NCBI GenBank assembly: GCA_965230015.1
Contig: CBDDKF010000022.1
Location: 1-64,000, forward strand
Length of the DNA: 64,000 nt
Direction of reading: 5' to 3'
DNA from: JABSQH01 sp965230015
Lineage (GTDB): Bacteria; Actinomycetota; Acidimicrobiia; Acidimicrobiales; Ilumatobacteraceae
Under the pieces are notes generated by a model. The model was not told the DNA's origin, did not search any database, and saw nothing but the letters and a program-made list of their open reading frames with translations. This document shows, piece by piece, positions 17,240 through 26,550 of the stretch (its first letter is position 1; every line of letters starts with the position of its first letter). The position numbers and the translations under genes were made by a program.

Positions 17240-19595
17240 TCAGCCAACGTCACTCGGCCGTCGCAGTCGCGATCGCGGTCTGACGCTTCCCGAGCTGTTG
17301 ATCACCATCTCGATCCTCGGGATCGTGGTCACGGTGTTGTCGAGTGCAGTGATCGTGTCGTTGCAGCAACAGGACAACACCGAAGGTCGCCTGAACGTTG
17401 CGCGCGACGAGCAGGCGATCGGCTTCGTGATGCCGTCCGACCTCGCCTCCGCGAGCGACTGGACCACCGCTCCCCAGGCGACACCGTGTGGCGGAGCACA
17501 AGTGTGTGACGGCATCGACCTCTCGAACGGCTCCAACGTGCTCCTGCTGAGCTGGGCCACCGAGGAGAACGGAGTTGTCACTGAGACCAACGTGTCGTAC
17601 CACTTCGCCCCGAGCGGAGACGGCTCGACGTACGTCCTGTCCCGGGTCGAGTGCACCTCGGTAGACGGCGCGGCGTGGTCGTGTAGGTCACGCGTCGTTA
17701 TGCGTGACCTCCCTGGCCCGCCGGCCGGGGCGGCGTTCCTCCCGGGTGTGCAGAACGGCGCCGACTGCGACGGGGTCGTCGAGTGCACGAAGCCCGATTG
17801 GGTGATCGTGGTCAGCGAGCCCCTCGCTCCGGACGCCATCACCGAGGACGATTTTGCGACCGAAGAAGAGCGCAAGGATGCCAATCGAGTTGTGGTGTCG
17901 ATCGATGGCGGCGGCGACTCGGCAGGTGCGGGCGGCGGCCTCAATCAGGTCAATATCACGGCTGGAGGCACGATCCGCAACGAGATCGATGCGTCGAGCA
18001 CCGCTGGCACTCCGGCCTTCGTGCCAGCGCGCAGCCGATGCGGTGGGCCGATCACACTGGTGGTCGACGACTCGGGTTCGATCGGGGGCACCGCAATGGC
18101 TCAGGTGCGGAATGGCGTGCGCACGTTCGCCGAGACGCTTGCGGGAACCCCTACACAGATCCAGGTCGTCAGGTTCGACGAGGAGGCAGGCACCCTCGGC
18201 GGCGCCTGGCATCGCTACTTCGACATGCGTGACCCCAACGAGGTGCAGGCACTGCTGGCCCAGATCACTGAGGACAACCTTAAGAGCGACAAGGGGACCA
18301 ACTGGGAGGACGCGCTCTATCGCACGTTCTACAACCAGGACGGCACCTACGCCGACACCTTCCCGGACACGGTGGTGTTCTTCACCGACGGCGTTCCGAC
18401 GTGGAGTCGGCTTGATCACCGCAGTGCGGCCCTCCCCCTGCCGGCTTCGCCGCCCGACCCCGGTCCACGCTGGCTGGACGCGGACGGGCGGGACTACAAC
18501 CAGACGGCATTCAACCGGGCGAACGTCATCGCCCGCGACGTCGAGAGCAAGGTGGAGAACTTCATCGGTGTTGCCGTCGGTAGGAACATCGACGGCAACG
18601 GTGACATCGATTCGACCTGGGTTCGAGATCCGGGTGGCGTGGTGCGGCGGGGTTCGTACAGCCACGAGCGCGACAACTACACGAACTACCGAGCCCGGTA
18701 TCAGATTCGGTCGGGTGGATCGTGGCAGTGGGCCGACAAGCCGACGTATCTGGCCTGGTCCGGGTCGCGACGCGACGTGGGGTGGACGACTATCTCGGAG
18801 ACGCAGTGGTACGCAATCGACACGACGCTCGACGACGAGAGCGATGACGGCCTGACCCGGACCTTTGAAGAAACCGAGGGAATCACGGCAGCGCAGTATG
18901 CGGCGCGGTCATCGCAGTCGAACTACCGAGAGGTTCCCAAGACGTGGAGTAGCGACGGTCCCGATTGGGAGGACTGGCCAGGTCCCGTCATCCCGGGCGA
19001 CAGCAGCTTCCAGGGTCAGGGTAATGAAGGACGTGACGCCGTCGTGAAGTTCAACAAGGAGATCGTCGCCCAGCTCATTTCGGCGAGCGACGACGGGATC
19101 CCTGGGGTGCTCGACGCCGACACCGGTCGCTACACCAACGTCGACATCGCCAACATGTACGTGTTGCCCGACTGGAATCAGTTCCCCACCACGATGGAGG
19201 AGATCGCCCTCGGCGAGTGCGGCGGCACGCTGACCCTGAGTACTCAGTACGGCGGGGGTTCGGCACCCGATCCGTTCAAGTACGTAGCCAACAAGTTCTT
19301 CGATTCCAACGACGACGAGATCGTGTTCGACGGAGATCTGCAGTTCGTTCAGACGAGCCAGCAGTTCGTGACCGGCACTTTTGACCTGTCGATCCCCGAC
19401 GGCAACTTCCTCACGATTGAGATCGCGGTCAGCGAGGAAGGCATCGAGAGCTACAGCCAGGGTGGTTGGTCGTGTCGAGCCGGCGTCGAAGATCGAGATT
19501 TCGAACTGATCGACGATCCGGACAGCGACTGGGACAAGATTCGTGTGCGCGTCGCGGCCAACGAAGCGGTGTCCTGTACGCAGACGGTGACGTGA
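17232..19595 (+). CDS. Modular prepilin with von Willebrand A domain (probable pilus-tip adhesin)
   Basis: This 787-residue protein begins with a full type III signal (SRDRG then LTLPELLITISILGIVVTVL, Glu at +5), so it is a prepilin. After a pilin-like segment it carries a VWA domain from about residue 275: the MIDAS motif VVDDSGSIGG, the conserved Thr in SDKGTNWEDAL and Asp in VVFFTDGVPT. These residues bind a divalent metal that usually mediates ligand binding. A Tyr/Trp/Asp-rich C-terminal part follows. Grafting of a VWA module on a pilin is known for PilB of Streptococcus sanguinis, where it sits at the tip. The size suggests at most a few copies per fibre. ATG 17232 overlaps the preceding gene by 8 bases. 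Confidence 0.85.
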   Translation: MSSQPTSLGRRSRDRGLTLPELLITISILGIVVTVLSSAVIVSLQQQDNTEGRLNVARDEQAIGFVMPSDLASASDWTTAPQATPCGGAQVCDGIDLSNGSNVLLLSWATEENGVVTETNVSYHFAPSGDGSTYVLSRVECTSVDGAAWSCRSRVVMRDLPGPPAGAAFLPGVQNGADCDGVVECTKPDWVIVVSEPLAPDAITEDDFATEEERKDANRVVVSIDGGGDSAGAGGGLNQVNITAGGTIRNEIDASSTAGTPAFVPARSRCGGPITLVVDDSGSIGGTAMAQVRNGVRTFAETLAGTPTQIQVVRFDEEAGTLGGAWHRYFDMRDPNEVQALLAQITEDNLKSDKGTNWEDALYRTFYNQDGTYADTFPDTVVFFTDGVPTWSRLDHRSAALPLPASPPDPGPRWLDADGRDYNQTAFNRANVIARDVESKVENFIGVAVGRNIDGNGDIDSTWVRDPGGVVRRGSYSHERDNYTNYRARYQIRSGGSWQWADKPTYLAWSGSRRDVGWTTISETQWYAIDTTLDDESDDGLTRTFEETEGITAAQYAARSSQSNYREVPKTWSSDGPDWEDWPGPVIPGDSSFQGQGNEGRDAVVKFNKEIVAQLISASDDGIPGVLDADTGRYTNVDIANMYVLPDWNQFPTTMEEIALGECGGTLTLSTQYGGGSAPDPFKYVANKFFDSNDDEIVFDGDLQFVQTSQQFVTGTFDLSIPDGNFLTIEIAVSEEGIESYSQGGWSCRAGVEDRDFELIDDPDSDWDKIRVRVAANEAVSCTQTVT

Positions 19596-21664
19596 TGAGG
19601 GTGACGACGTTCGATACGGGCTCGCCTGAGCGAGACCGGGGTGCTGCGCTGCCCCTGGTGCTCGTGATGATGGTCATCCTCTCGCTGGTGATCATCCCGA
19701 CGCTGAACTATGCGGTCGCAGTGGTCAGCGCGAACAACGTGCTCAGCGACAAGAACGAGCGGGTCGAGGCGGTGAAGGCCGGTCTGCGGATCGCGCTTGC
19801 CGACCCGCAGGCGCTGTACCAAGCATGCGACTCGCTGTCGAGCGGCCCGAACAAGGCGTTTGCGCTCGCGCCGGTCGACATCAACGGTCTGACGGTCAAC
19901 ACCAACTGCTATCTCCAGGGCACCGCAGAGGCGCTCGCCGGGGATCAATTGCGAGTGGGCACGGCCGCAACGCGACTCAATCTGGTGCCGCCGATCGAGT
20001 TGCGAGGTTCGGCGTTCTCCTCGTCCACGTCGACGTCGGAGTGGCTTGGTCTCACGACGGTGAACACCGAGACCGACAGGATCTGGTTGCCGCGTCTTCC
20101 GGTTGCCTCGACCAAGTTGCAGGCCCGCACCGGCACGGAGATGCAGGACGGCTTCCCGACCTGCACCGTGTTCTTTCCTGGCACGTATGCCAACGAGGTC
20201 GTGCTCGACGGCCCGACCTTCTTCACGTCGGGCGTCTACTACTTCCAGAACGAGGTGCGCGTCGAGAGCGGAGCGGACGTCGTTGTCGGTGGTGGGGTGA
20301 TCCCCGGCTGCACCACGGATCTCGATGCGATCTTCTACAGCGAGAATCCGCCGTCGGCGATCAGCATGAGCGGTCTCGGCGCCACGTGGGTGTTCGGCGA
20401 AAGCGGCCGGCTCGTCGTCGACAACTCCGGCGGATCCGACCTCTCGCTGCAGTTCAACCGTCGCTACGCCCCCGAGGACGACGATGCGATCTCGCCGTCG
20501 CAGGACGTCTCGATCATCTCGGTCAACGGCGCCGCCGACGGACCGGACAACACGATCGATCTCGACGTTCCGGGCGACATCTTCGTTCCTGCATCTACGG
20601 TGGGCGCGGGCGAAACGCCCGACACGGCGAGCTCCAAGAAGTTCGTCGCGTCGCGGTTCACTCCGGCCCCGGCGCCGCCGGAGGCCCCGACCGGCGTGGT
20701 TGCGACTGCCTACGACGAAGCGGCGATCGTCTCGTGGGACGCGCCGTACGACAACAACGAGTTGGTCAGCGGCTACCGCGTCACGGCATCGCCGGGAGGC
20801 GAGACCTGCACGACAACTGGCGCAACAAGCTGCGTGATTGTCGATCTCGACGATGGCGATCCGGTGACCTTTACCGTCGTCGCCACCAACGCCCTCGGCG
20901 ACTCCGTGCCGTCGGAGCCTTCCGAGGAGGTGACCCCTAACGGATCAGCACTCGGCGCACCGGATGCGCCGGCCGCGCCGACCATCGATGGCACCGCCGA
21001 TGGTGTCGTGCGTGTCATCTGGACCGAGCCGACAACGAACGGCGCGCCGATCGAGTCGTACACGGTCACTGGTACGAGTGTCGTTGCGCTACCTGGGGAC
21101 TACACCTGCGATGTCGATGTCACGTCGGTCCCCGCGCCATCGCTCACCTGCGATGTCACCGGACTCGACCCGCTCGATGCCGATGGCTACGAGTTCACCG
21201 TCGTGGCCAACAGCGCAGCAGGATCGTCGAACCCCTCCTCGCCCTCTGCGGTCACCACCGCAACGGGCGCCGATCCCCTACCGACGTTGACCCCGCCGCC
21301 AGCACCGGCGGTAACCGGGCCGCCGCCGATCATCGATCTGCGACTCGCCGACGCTGCGTTGGCGACGGTCGACATTCCCGGCTACATCGCCACCCCTCAA
21401 GGTCGATTCCGGATCGACAACCCAAATGGCCACCCAGGCGTGGTGATTGGCGGCGGAATCCTCGCCGCTGACTACGACGTCGTCGATGGTCGGGCAACAG
21501 TGGGGAGTGCCGGTTCCCTGGGGGAGGTTGGTTTCATCAACCAGGAACTGCAACGGCGGTACCTGCTCAAGTCGACGCTTGCCGATGGCTACGAGGAGTC
21601 CCGAGCGATCGTCCAAGTGAACGAGAACGGTGGCTACGCGGTCAACTCGTGGGAAGTGCAGTAG
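19595..21664 (+). CDS. PilX-like prepilin with two fibronectin type III domains
   Basis: This 689-residue protein starts at ATG 19595, overlapping the preceding stop by one base. Its leader ends RDRG and the hydrophobic stem is AALPLVLVMMVILSLVIIP. It lacks the Glu at +5, which is typical of PilX/GspK-type minor pilins that start a pseudopilus tip. A beta-rich middle (residues about 100-355) is followed by two Fn3 domains (APTGVVATAYDEAAIVSWDAP and APTIDGTADGVVRVIWTEP regions), a Pro-rich hinge (PTLTPPPAPAVTGPPP) and a final beta domain. The Fn3 modules suggest binding to surfaces or polymers. It probably caps the same tip complex as the VWA pilin. Confidence 0.82.
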   Translation: MRVTTFDTGSPERDRGAALPLVLVMMVILSLVIIPTLNYAVAVVSANNVLSDKNERVEAVKAGLRIALADPQALYQACDSLSSGPNKAFALAPVDINGLTVNTNCYLQGTAEALAGDQLRVGTAATRLNLVPPIELRGSAFSSSTSTSEWLGLTTVNTETDRIWLPRLPVASTKLQARTGTEMQDGFPTCTVFFPGTYANEVVLDGPTFFTSGVYYFQNEVRVESGADVVVGGGVIPGCTTDLDAIFYSENPPSAISMSGLGATWVFGESGRLVVDNSGGSDLSLQFNRRYAPEDDDAISPSQDVSIISVNGAADGPDNTIDLDVPGDIFVPASTVGAGETPDTASSKKFVASRFTPAPAPPEAPTGVVATAYDEAAIVSWDAPYDNNELVSGYRVTASPGGETCTTTGATSCVIVDLDDGDPVTFTVVATNALGDSVPSEPSEEVTPNGSALGAPDAPAAPTIDGTADGVVRVIWTEPTTNGAPIESYTVTGTSVVALPGDYTCDVDVTSVPAPSLTCDVTGLDPLDADGYEFTVVANSAAGSSNPSSPSAVTTATGADPLPTLTPPPAPAVTGPPPIIDLRLADAALATVDIPGYIATPQGRFRIDNPNGHPGVVIGGGILAADYDVVDGRATVGSAGSLGEVGFINQELQRRYLLKSTLADGYEESRAIVQVNENGGYAVNSWEVQ

Positions 21665-21679
21665 CTCGCGAGCGGAGCG

Positions 21680-23545
21680 TCATCCGGCGGCGGTGAGCTC
21701 GCCAGCCCGTAATTGGTGGGCGTAACGACCGCCGGCGGCAAGGAGTTCGTCGTGGGTGCCGAGTTCGACGACGTGACCGTGTTCGATGAACGCGATGCGA
21801 TCGGCTTCGCGAATGGTCGACAAGCGGTGGGCGATGACGATGGCGGTGCGGTTGCGCATCGCCTCGTCGAGTGCCGCCTGAATCAGGCCTTCGTTCTCGT
21901 TGTCGAGATGGCTGGTCGCCTCGTCGAGCACCATGATGGCTGGATCCTTCAACAACAGCCGAGCGATCGCCAGGCGCTGCTTCTCGCCGCCGCTCAGGCG
22001 ATACCCGCGCTCGCCGACCACGGTGTTGTATCCGTCGGGGAGTGCGGCGATGGTGTCGTGGATGCGGGCCGCCGTTGCGGCGGCAACCAGTTCGTCGGGT
22101 GACGCGTCGGGCTTGGCGTAGCGCAGGTTGTCGCCGATCGACTCGTGGAACAGGTGCGGATCTTGCGACACCACACCGATCGATCGGCGCAGCGAGTCGA
22201 GGGTCAGATCGCGCACGTCGTGGCCGTCGATGCGCACTGCGCCCCCGGTCACGTCGTACAGCCGAGGGATCAGCGAGATCGTCGTCGACTTGCCGGCGCC
22301 GGACGAACCGACGAGCGCAACGGTCTCTCCAGGATCGACGCGCAAGCTGAGGTCGCGCAGCACGTCTACGTCGGGGTCGGCGTCGCTCGGCAAACCGGCG
22401 TTTTGCTCCATCGACTCGATGGCGGTCTCGCTCGCCGGCGGGTAGCGGAACGTGACGTGATCGAACTCGACAGCACCGCGTGGGGTCACGAGGTCGTACG
22501 CGCCGGGCCGCTCGCGGATCGCCTCGGGAGCGTCGAGTACCTCGAACACGCGCTCGAAGCTGACCATCGAGGTCATCAGGTCGACGCGTGCGTTCGTCAG
22601 CCCAGTGAGCGGTTGGTACACGCGCGTCACGAGCGCGGCGAGCGCGACGAGAGTGCCAGTGCTGATCGAGCCGTCGACCACCATCACCGCGCCGATGCCG
22701 TAGATCGCCGCGGTACCGAGGGCGCCGACCAATCCGAGGGCCACGAAGAACACGCGGCCGAGCATCGCCGAGCGGATCCCGGTGTCACGCACACCGGCGG
22801 CGTGCGATTCGAAGGCGGTCGACTCGCGGCGGCCAGAGCCGAAGAGCTTCACCAGCGTGGCACCCGACACGTTGAACCGCTCGGTCATCTGCGTGTTCAT
22901 CGCCGCGTTGTGGCCCATCTGCTCGCGCGAGATGTCCTGCAGTCTGCGGCCCACGCGGCGGGCGGGAATGATGAACAGTGGCAGCACCACCAGGGTGAGC
23001 AGCGTCAGCCGCCACTCTAGGGCGATCATCGCGCCCACCGTGGTCACGAGCACGATCACATTGCTCACCACGCTGCCGAGCGTGCTGGTCACGGCGTTTT
23101 GGGCGCCGATCACGTCGTTGTTCAGGCGACTGGTGATCGAGCCCGTGGGGGTGCGGGTGAAGAAGGCGATCGGCATCCGCTGCACCTTGGCGAACAGCGC
23201 CCGGCGAAGATCGAAGATCAGTCCCTCGCCGACGCGTGAACTCGCCCAACGCTGCACGATGGCCAATGCGGCATCGCCAACGGCGGCGGCCACGGCGAGA
23301 CCGGCGAGTGTTGCGATCTGACCCTTGTCGCCGTTCGGGATGGCGTTGTCGATGATCGCCCGGAACACGAAGGGTGGTACGAGCGCGAGCAGCGCTGCGG
23401 CGATGATCGAGGCGAGAAACGCCGCGATCCATGCCTTGAACGGCTTGGCGAACTGCCACACCCGAGCGACGGTGCCCTGTTGGAGGTGGACGTCGCGCAC
23501 GGCGTCGGCGTCGCCGCGCATCATCGAGTGGGGAGCCATCCGCAT
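21680..23545 (-). CDS. ABC exporter half-transporter (MsbA/LmrA type)
   Basis: This 621-residue protein fuses a six-helix transmembrane domain (from WIAAFLASIIAAALLALVP; includes TRTPTGSITSRLNNDV) to an ATPase domain with Walker A VGSSGAGKSTTIS, the Q-loop SQDPHLFHESIGDN, the signature YRLSGGEKQRLAIARLL, Walker B AIMVLDEATS and the switch IVIAHRLST. It works as a dimer that exports lipids, peptides or drugs; the substrate is not visible. Start ATG 23545; the gene is convergent with the pilin cassette (15 bases apart) and divergent from the lipoprotein gene. Confidence 0.9.
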   Translation of the reverse strand: MRMAPHSMMRGDADAVRDVHLQQGTVARVWQFAKPFKAWIAAFLASIIAAALLALVPPFVFRAIIDNAIPNGDKGQIATLAGLAVAAAVGDAALAIVQRWASSRVGEGLIFDLRRALFAKVQRMPIAFFTRTPTGSITSRLNNDVIGAQNAVTSTLGSVVSNVIVLVTTVGAMIALEWRLTLLTLVVLPLFIIPARRVGRRLQDISREQMGHNAAMNTQMTERFNVSGATLVKLFGSGRRESTAFESHAAGVRDTGIRSAMLGRVFFVALGLVGALGTAAIYGIGAVMVVDGSISTGTLVALAALVTRVYQPLTGLTNARVDLMTSMVSFERVFEVLDAPEAIRERPGAYDLVTPRGAVEFDHVTFRYPPASETAIESMEQNAGLPSDADPDVDVLRDLSLRVDPGETVALVGSSGAGKSTTISLIPRLYDVTGGAVRIDGHDVRDLTLDSLRRSIGVVSQDPHLFHESIGDNLRYAKPDASPDELVAAATAARIHDTIAALPDGYNTVVGERGYRLSGGEKQRLAIARLLLKDPAIMVLDEATSHLDNENEGLIQAALDEAMRNRTAIVIAHRLSTIREADRIAFIEHGHVVELGTHDELLAAGGRYAHQLRAGELTAAG

Positions 23546-23651
23546 GCTGTCACGCTACGGGTAATCACGTAATCAACAACCGAGTGCGTCGGTATCGGTC
23601 ACGCGCTCGTGACGCCACGTTGGCCCGCAACGACCGTAGGGTTGAAGGTCG

Positions 23652-25211
23652 ATGGCGGCGATTTCCTCCCGACTCGCGCTGCTCCTGACCGCGCCGCTGG
23701 TGCTTGCGGCGTGCTCGATCGGTTCGGGCGATGCCGGCCCGCCGCCGCCCGCAACACGAGCGATCGCTCCCACGACGGATGCTGCCACCGACACGACCGA
23801 GCCGTCCGACGACGCGCCGACGACCGCCCCGCAGACCACCGCCGCACCGCTCGACTACTCGATCGAATGGGAGTCGGCCGGCGACCGAGTGGAACGGGGC
23901 CGGCTGACCGTGCCGCTCGACTATGCCGATCCTGGCGGCGACACGATCGAGCTGGAGGTCGCACGCCACCGAGCGCCCGAGGGCAGCCGAGTTGGTGCCA
24001 TGTTGGTGAACCGCGGCGGTCCGGGTGCGGCCTCGAGCGACATGGCCTATTCGGCGACCAACTGGTTTCCGAATGAGATCACCGACCGCTTCGACATCGT
24101 TGCCTGGGACCCGCGCGGCACGGGACAGAGTGGTGCCGCCGTCGACTGCATCGACGACGCGGATCACGACCGACACTTCGCCGAGATCGACATCACCCCC
24201 GACGACGACGCTGCTCGTCAACAACTCGTCGCCCTCGCCGAGGAGTTCGCGGCCGGGTGCGTCGAACGCACGGAGGGTCTGACCCACATCGGTACCACCA
24301 ACTCCGCGCGCGACATGGATGCCATTCGCCAAGCACTCGGCGAGCCACAGGTGTCGTACTTCGGGTTCAGCTACGGCAGCGCGCTCGGTGCCGCCTGGGC
24401 CACGTTGTTCCCCGACACGGTGCGTGCTGCAGTACTCGATGGCGCCTCCGACCCGTCGGTGGAGCCACTCGAGCGGAGCCGTCAACAGCTGGTCGCATTC
24501 GAGGAGTCGCTCTCGACCTTTCTCGACGAGTGTGCCGATGGCGCGTGTGACTTCGCCGAGGGCGGCGAGCCTTCGGCCGCGCTCGACGAGCTGCTCGCCT
24601 CACTCGATGCCGAGCCGGTGCCCACCGTGAGCGACCGCGCCGACCTCAACCGGGGCGTGGCTACGACGGGCATCGTGCAAGCGATGTACTCCGACGCCTA
24701 CTGGCCCACACTCGAACGAGCGCTCGAAGACGCCGCGGCCGGCGACGGCAGTGGCTTGCTGGCGTTGCACGACACGTACCACCAACGCGCGGACGACGGC
24801 ACGTACCCGAGTCTGATCGAGTCGTTCCAGGCGATCACCTGCATGGACCGCGCCGAGCGACTGAGCGTGGAAGAGGCCGACGCCAACGCTGCGGTGCTGA
24901 GCGAGGCTGCGCCACGGCTGTCGCCCGGCGACGTCGGGTCGTACTTCTGCACGTTCTTCCCCGAGTCGGCCGAGCCGATGATCGAGATCACCGGTGTCGG
25001 CGCCGGCCCGATCGTGGTGATCGGCACCACCGGCGACCCGGCGACTCCGCTCGGCAGCAGCCAGGCGATGGCCGATGCGCTCGAAGACGGCCGCTTTCTC
25101 GTCGTCGACGCCAACCGGCACACCGGCTACGGCATCGACGATTGCGTCGACGCAGCGGTGAACGACTACCTCGTGCAGCTCACCGCACCCGACGCCGCCA
25201 CGTGCCAATAG
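23652..25211 (+). CDS. Secreted alpha/beta hydrolase lipoprotein (tripeptidyl aminopeptidase-like)
   Basis: This 519-residue protein has a lipoprotein signal with lipobox LVLAAC at the cut, then a Thr/Pro-rich linker and an alpha/beta-hydrolase domain of the SlpD/TAP type found in actinobacteria. Visible are the oxyanion segment LVNRGGPGAASSD, the nucleophile elbow YFGFSYGSALG, the acid in TTGDPATPLGSSQ and the base in DANRHTGYGID, close to the C-terminus as in the TAP-like C-terminal domain. It probably trims peptides outside the membrane. Start ATG 23652. It is followed by a short hairpin (25212-25226) and a tRNA gene. Confidence 0.88.
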   Translation: MAAISSRLALLLTAPLVLAACSIGSGDAGPPPPATRAIAPTTDAATDTTEPSDDAPTTAPQTTAAPLDYSIEWESAGDRVERGRLTVPLDYADPGGDTIELEVARHRAPEGSRVGAMLVNRGGPGAASSDMAYSATNWFPNEITDRFDIVAWDPRGTGQSGAAVDCIDDADHDRHFAEIDITPDDDAARQQLVALAEEFAAGCVERTEGLTHIGTTNSARDMDAIRQALGEPQVSYFGFSYGSALGAAWATLFPDTVRAAVLDGASDPSVEPLERSRQQLVAFEESLSTFLDECADGACDFAEGGEPSAALDELLASLDAEPVPTVSDRADLNRGVATTGIVQAMYSDAYWPTLERALEDAAAGDGSGLLALHDTYHQRADDGTYPSLIESFQAITCMDRAERLSVEEADANAAVLSEAAPRLSPGDVGSYFCTFFPESAEPMIEITGVGAGPIVVIGTTGDPATPLGSSQAMADALEDGRFLVVDANRHTGYGIDDCVDAAVNDYLVQLTAPDAATCQ

Positions 25212-25263
25212 CCGCCCGCGGGGCGGATGGAACGCCGGGCAGGGCGCGCTAGCCTCGATCGGC

Positions 25264-25354
25264 GGAAGGCTGCCAGAGCGGACGAATGGGACGGCCTCGA
25301 AAGCCGTTGAGGTCCTCGTGGCCTCCGTGGGTTCGAATCCCACGCCTTCCGCCA
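25264..25354 (+). tRNA. tRNA-Ser (anticodon CGA)
   Basis: The acceptor stem GGAAGGC (25264-25270) pairs with GCCTTCC (25344-25350); a G discriminator and encoded CCA end follow. The anticodon loop CTCGAAA gives anticodon CGA for UCG codons. A long variable arm and the T-loop GGTTCGAATCC are typical of serine tRNA. UCG is very common in these genes, in keeping with a dedicated isoacceptor. Confidence 0.95.
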
Positions 25355-25479
25355 CTGGGCCCGCGTGGGTGGCGCGGCCCGCACGGCGTCGTCGGCTGAG
25401 CCGCTCGGACACGTGGGGGTTAGCGAGCACACTCAGAGTGACCGTCCTGCCACGTTCCGCTACGGTGGAGTCGATTCCT

Positions 25480-25507
25480 CTCAAGTCGCCGTTCGCAGCG
25501 ACCGATA
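25480..25507 (+). promoter_or_regulatory. Sigma-28/WhiG-like promoter of the roadblock/GTPase operon
   Basis: CTCAAG (25480-25485), a 15-base spacer and ACCGATA (25501-25507). The ATG of the roadblock gene at 25517 lies 9 bases past the -10 element, so the mRNA should be leaderless, as for the diguanylate cyclase. Confidence 0.68.
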
Positions 25508-25516
25508 CCCGAACGT

Positions 25517-25936
25517 ATGGAATTGGTCAAGACCGCCGTGGACCCACAGCGTGCTCCGTTTGCCGCGCCGCCGGCTGCGCCCGTTGAGCCGAGTGTGTCG
25601 CGGACGCTCACCGACATCGTGCGTGGCGCGTCCGGCGCCCGAGCTGCGGTGCTCGTGTCGGCCGACGGCTTCGCGGTGGCGAGCACCGGATCCGACGATC
25701 CGACGGCCCGCGCGGCGATGGTCGCCGCAGCGCTCGGTCTCGGGCGTCAGCTCGCCGCATCGGCGGGTGGTCAGGATCTCCGCCAGCTGGTGATCGACCA
25801 CGACGGTGGCCTGATCTTCTTGTGGCCCGTTGGTGATCGTCGCGCAGTGTGCGTGCTCACCGACAACGACGTCGACCAACGAGGTCTGCGGCGCTTGGTG
25901 CGCGCCCACGGCGCACAGCTGATGGAGTCGCCGTGA
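25517..25936 (+). CDS. Roadblock/LC7-domain protein (MglB/CvnB-like)
   Basis: This 139-residue cytoplasmic protein has a single roadblock/LC7 domain: VSRTLTDIVRGASGARAAVLVSADG is the first helix and strands (quoted only in part here: SADGFAVASTGSD), then AAALGLGRQLAASAGG and LIFLWPVGDRRAVCVL. MglB- and CvnB-type roadblock proteins bind a small GTPase and control its GTP state or its place in the cell. The next gene, overlapping by 4 bases, is such a GTPase. The N-terminal 25 residues are Pro/Ala-rich and probably unfolded. Its promoter class ties it to the pilus genes. Confidence 0.85.
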   Translation: MELVKTAVDPQRAPFAAPPAAPVEPSVSRTLTDIVRGASGARAAVLVSADGFAVASTGSDDPTARAAMVAAALGLGRQLAASAGGQDLRQLVIDHDGGLIFLWPVGDRRAVCVLTDNDVDQRGLRRLVRAHGAQLMESP

Positions 25937-26550
25937 CACAGACCTTCAAGATCCTCGTCACCGGTCCCTTCGCGGCTGGCAAGACGTCGTTGATTCAATC
26001 GGTGTCGCAGACCCGAGTGATCTCCACCGACGTGGCCACCACCAGCGACGAGGCCGCGATCAAGTCGCACACCACCGTGGCCATGGACTTCGGGACGTAC
26101 ATGCTCGACGACTCCGATCCGGCCGATCCTGCTGACGCTTCCGATGGGAGCACCGAGCCGGTGCGTCTGCTCCTCTTTGGCACGCCGGGTCAGCAGCGGT
26201 TCCGCTTCATGACCGACATCTTGAAGGCCGACGCCGACGTGGTGGCGTTCGTGATCGACGCAACGGCGGAGCACACGCATGCCGACGCCGGCGTGGAGTT
26301 GCGCGCGTTGTTGCGTGACCTCCACGTGCCCTGCGTGGTCGCCGTGAACCGTTGCGACGACCTCGAGACCGCCCGCCGGCTTGCCCGCGCCCTCGGCGCA
26401 CTCGACGGCGAGGCCGCGGTCCCCTGTCAATTGATCGACCCTGAGAGCGGCCGCGAGGTCGTGATCGAGATTCTCCTGACGTTGTTGGCGTCGATGGAGG
26501 CCCAACCCGAACCCGGTGTACCCGGGTTCGATCGAGCGGAGGTTGCGTGA
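25933..26550 (+). CDS. Small GTPase of the MglA/CvnD type
   Basis: This 205-residue Ras-like GTPase has G1 VTGPFAAGKTSLI, the switch region SHTTVAMDFGTY, G3 LFGTPGQQRFRFM and G4-like AVNRCDD. G3 has Gly-Thr-Pro-Gly-Gln in place of the usual D-x-x-G; this form is shared with the CvnD GTPases of streptomycete conservons. It is co-translated with the roadblock protein (GTGA overlap) and with the PATAN-like protein downstream. In Myxococcus the MglA-MglB pair fixes the pole at which pili and motility machinery work. A similar switch for the type IV pilus here is an inference from gene content and shared promoter class. Confidence 0.85.
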   Translation: MTQTFKILVTGPFAAGKTSLIQSVSQTRVISTDVATTSDEAAIKSHTTVAMDFGTYMLDDSDPADPADASDGSTEPVRLLLFGTPGQQRFRFMTDILKADADVVAFVIDATAEHTHADAGVELRALLRDLHVPCVVAVNRCDDLETARRLARALGALDGEAAVPCQLIDPESGREVVIEILLTLLASMEAQPEPGVPGFDRAEVA

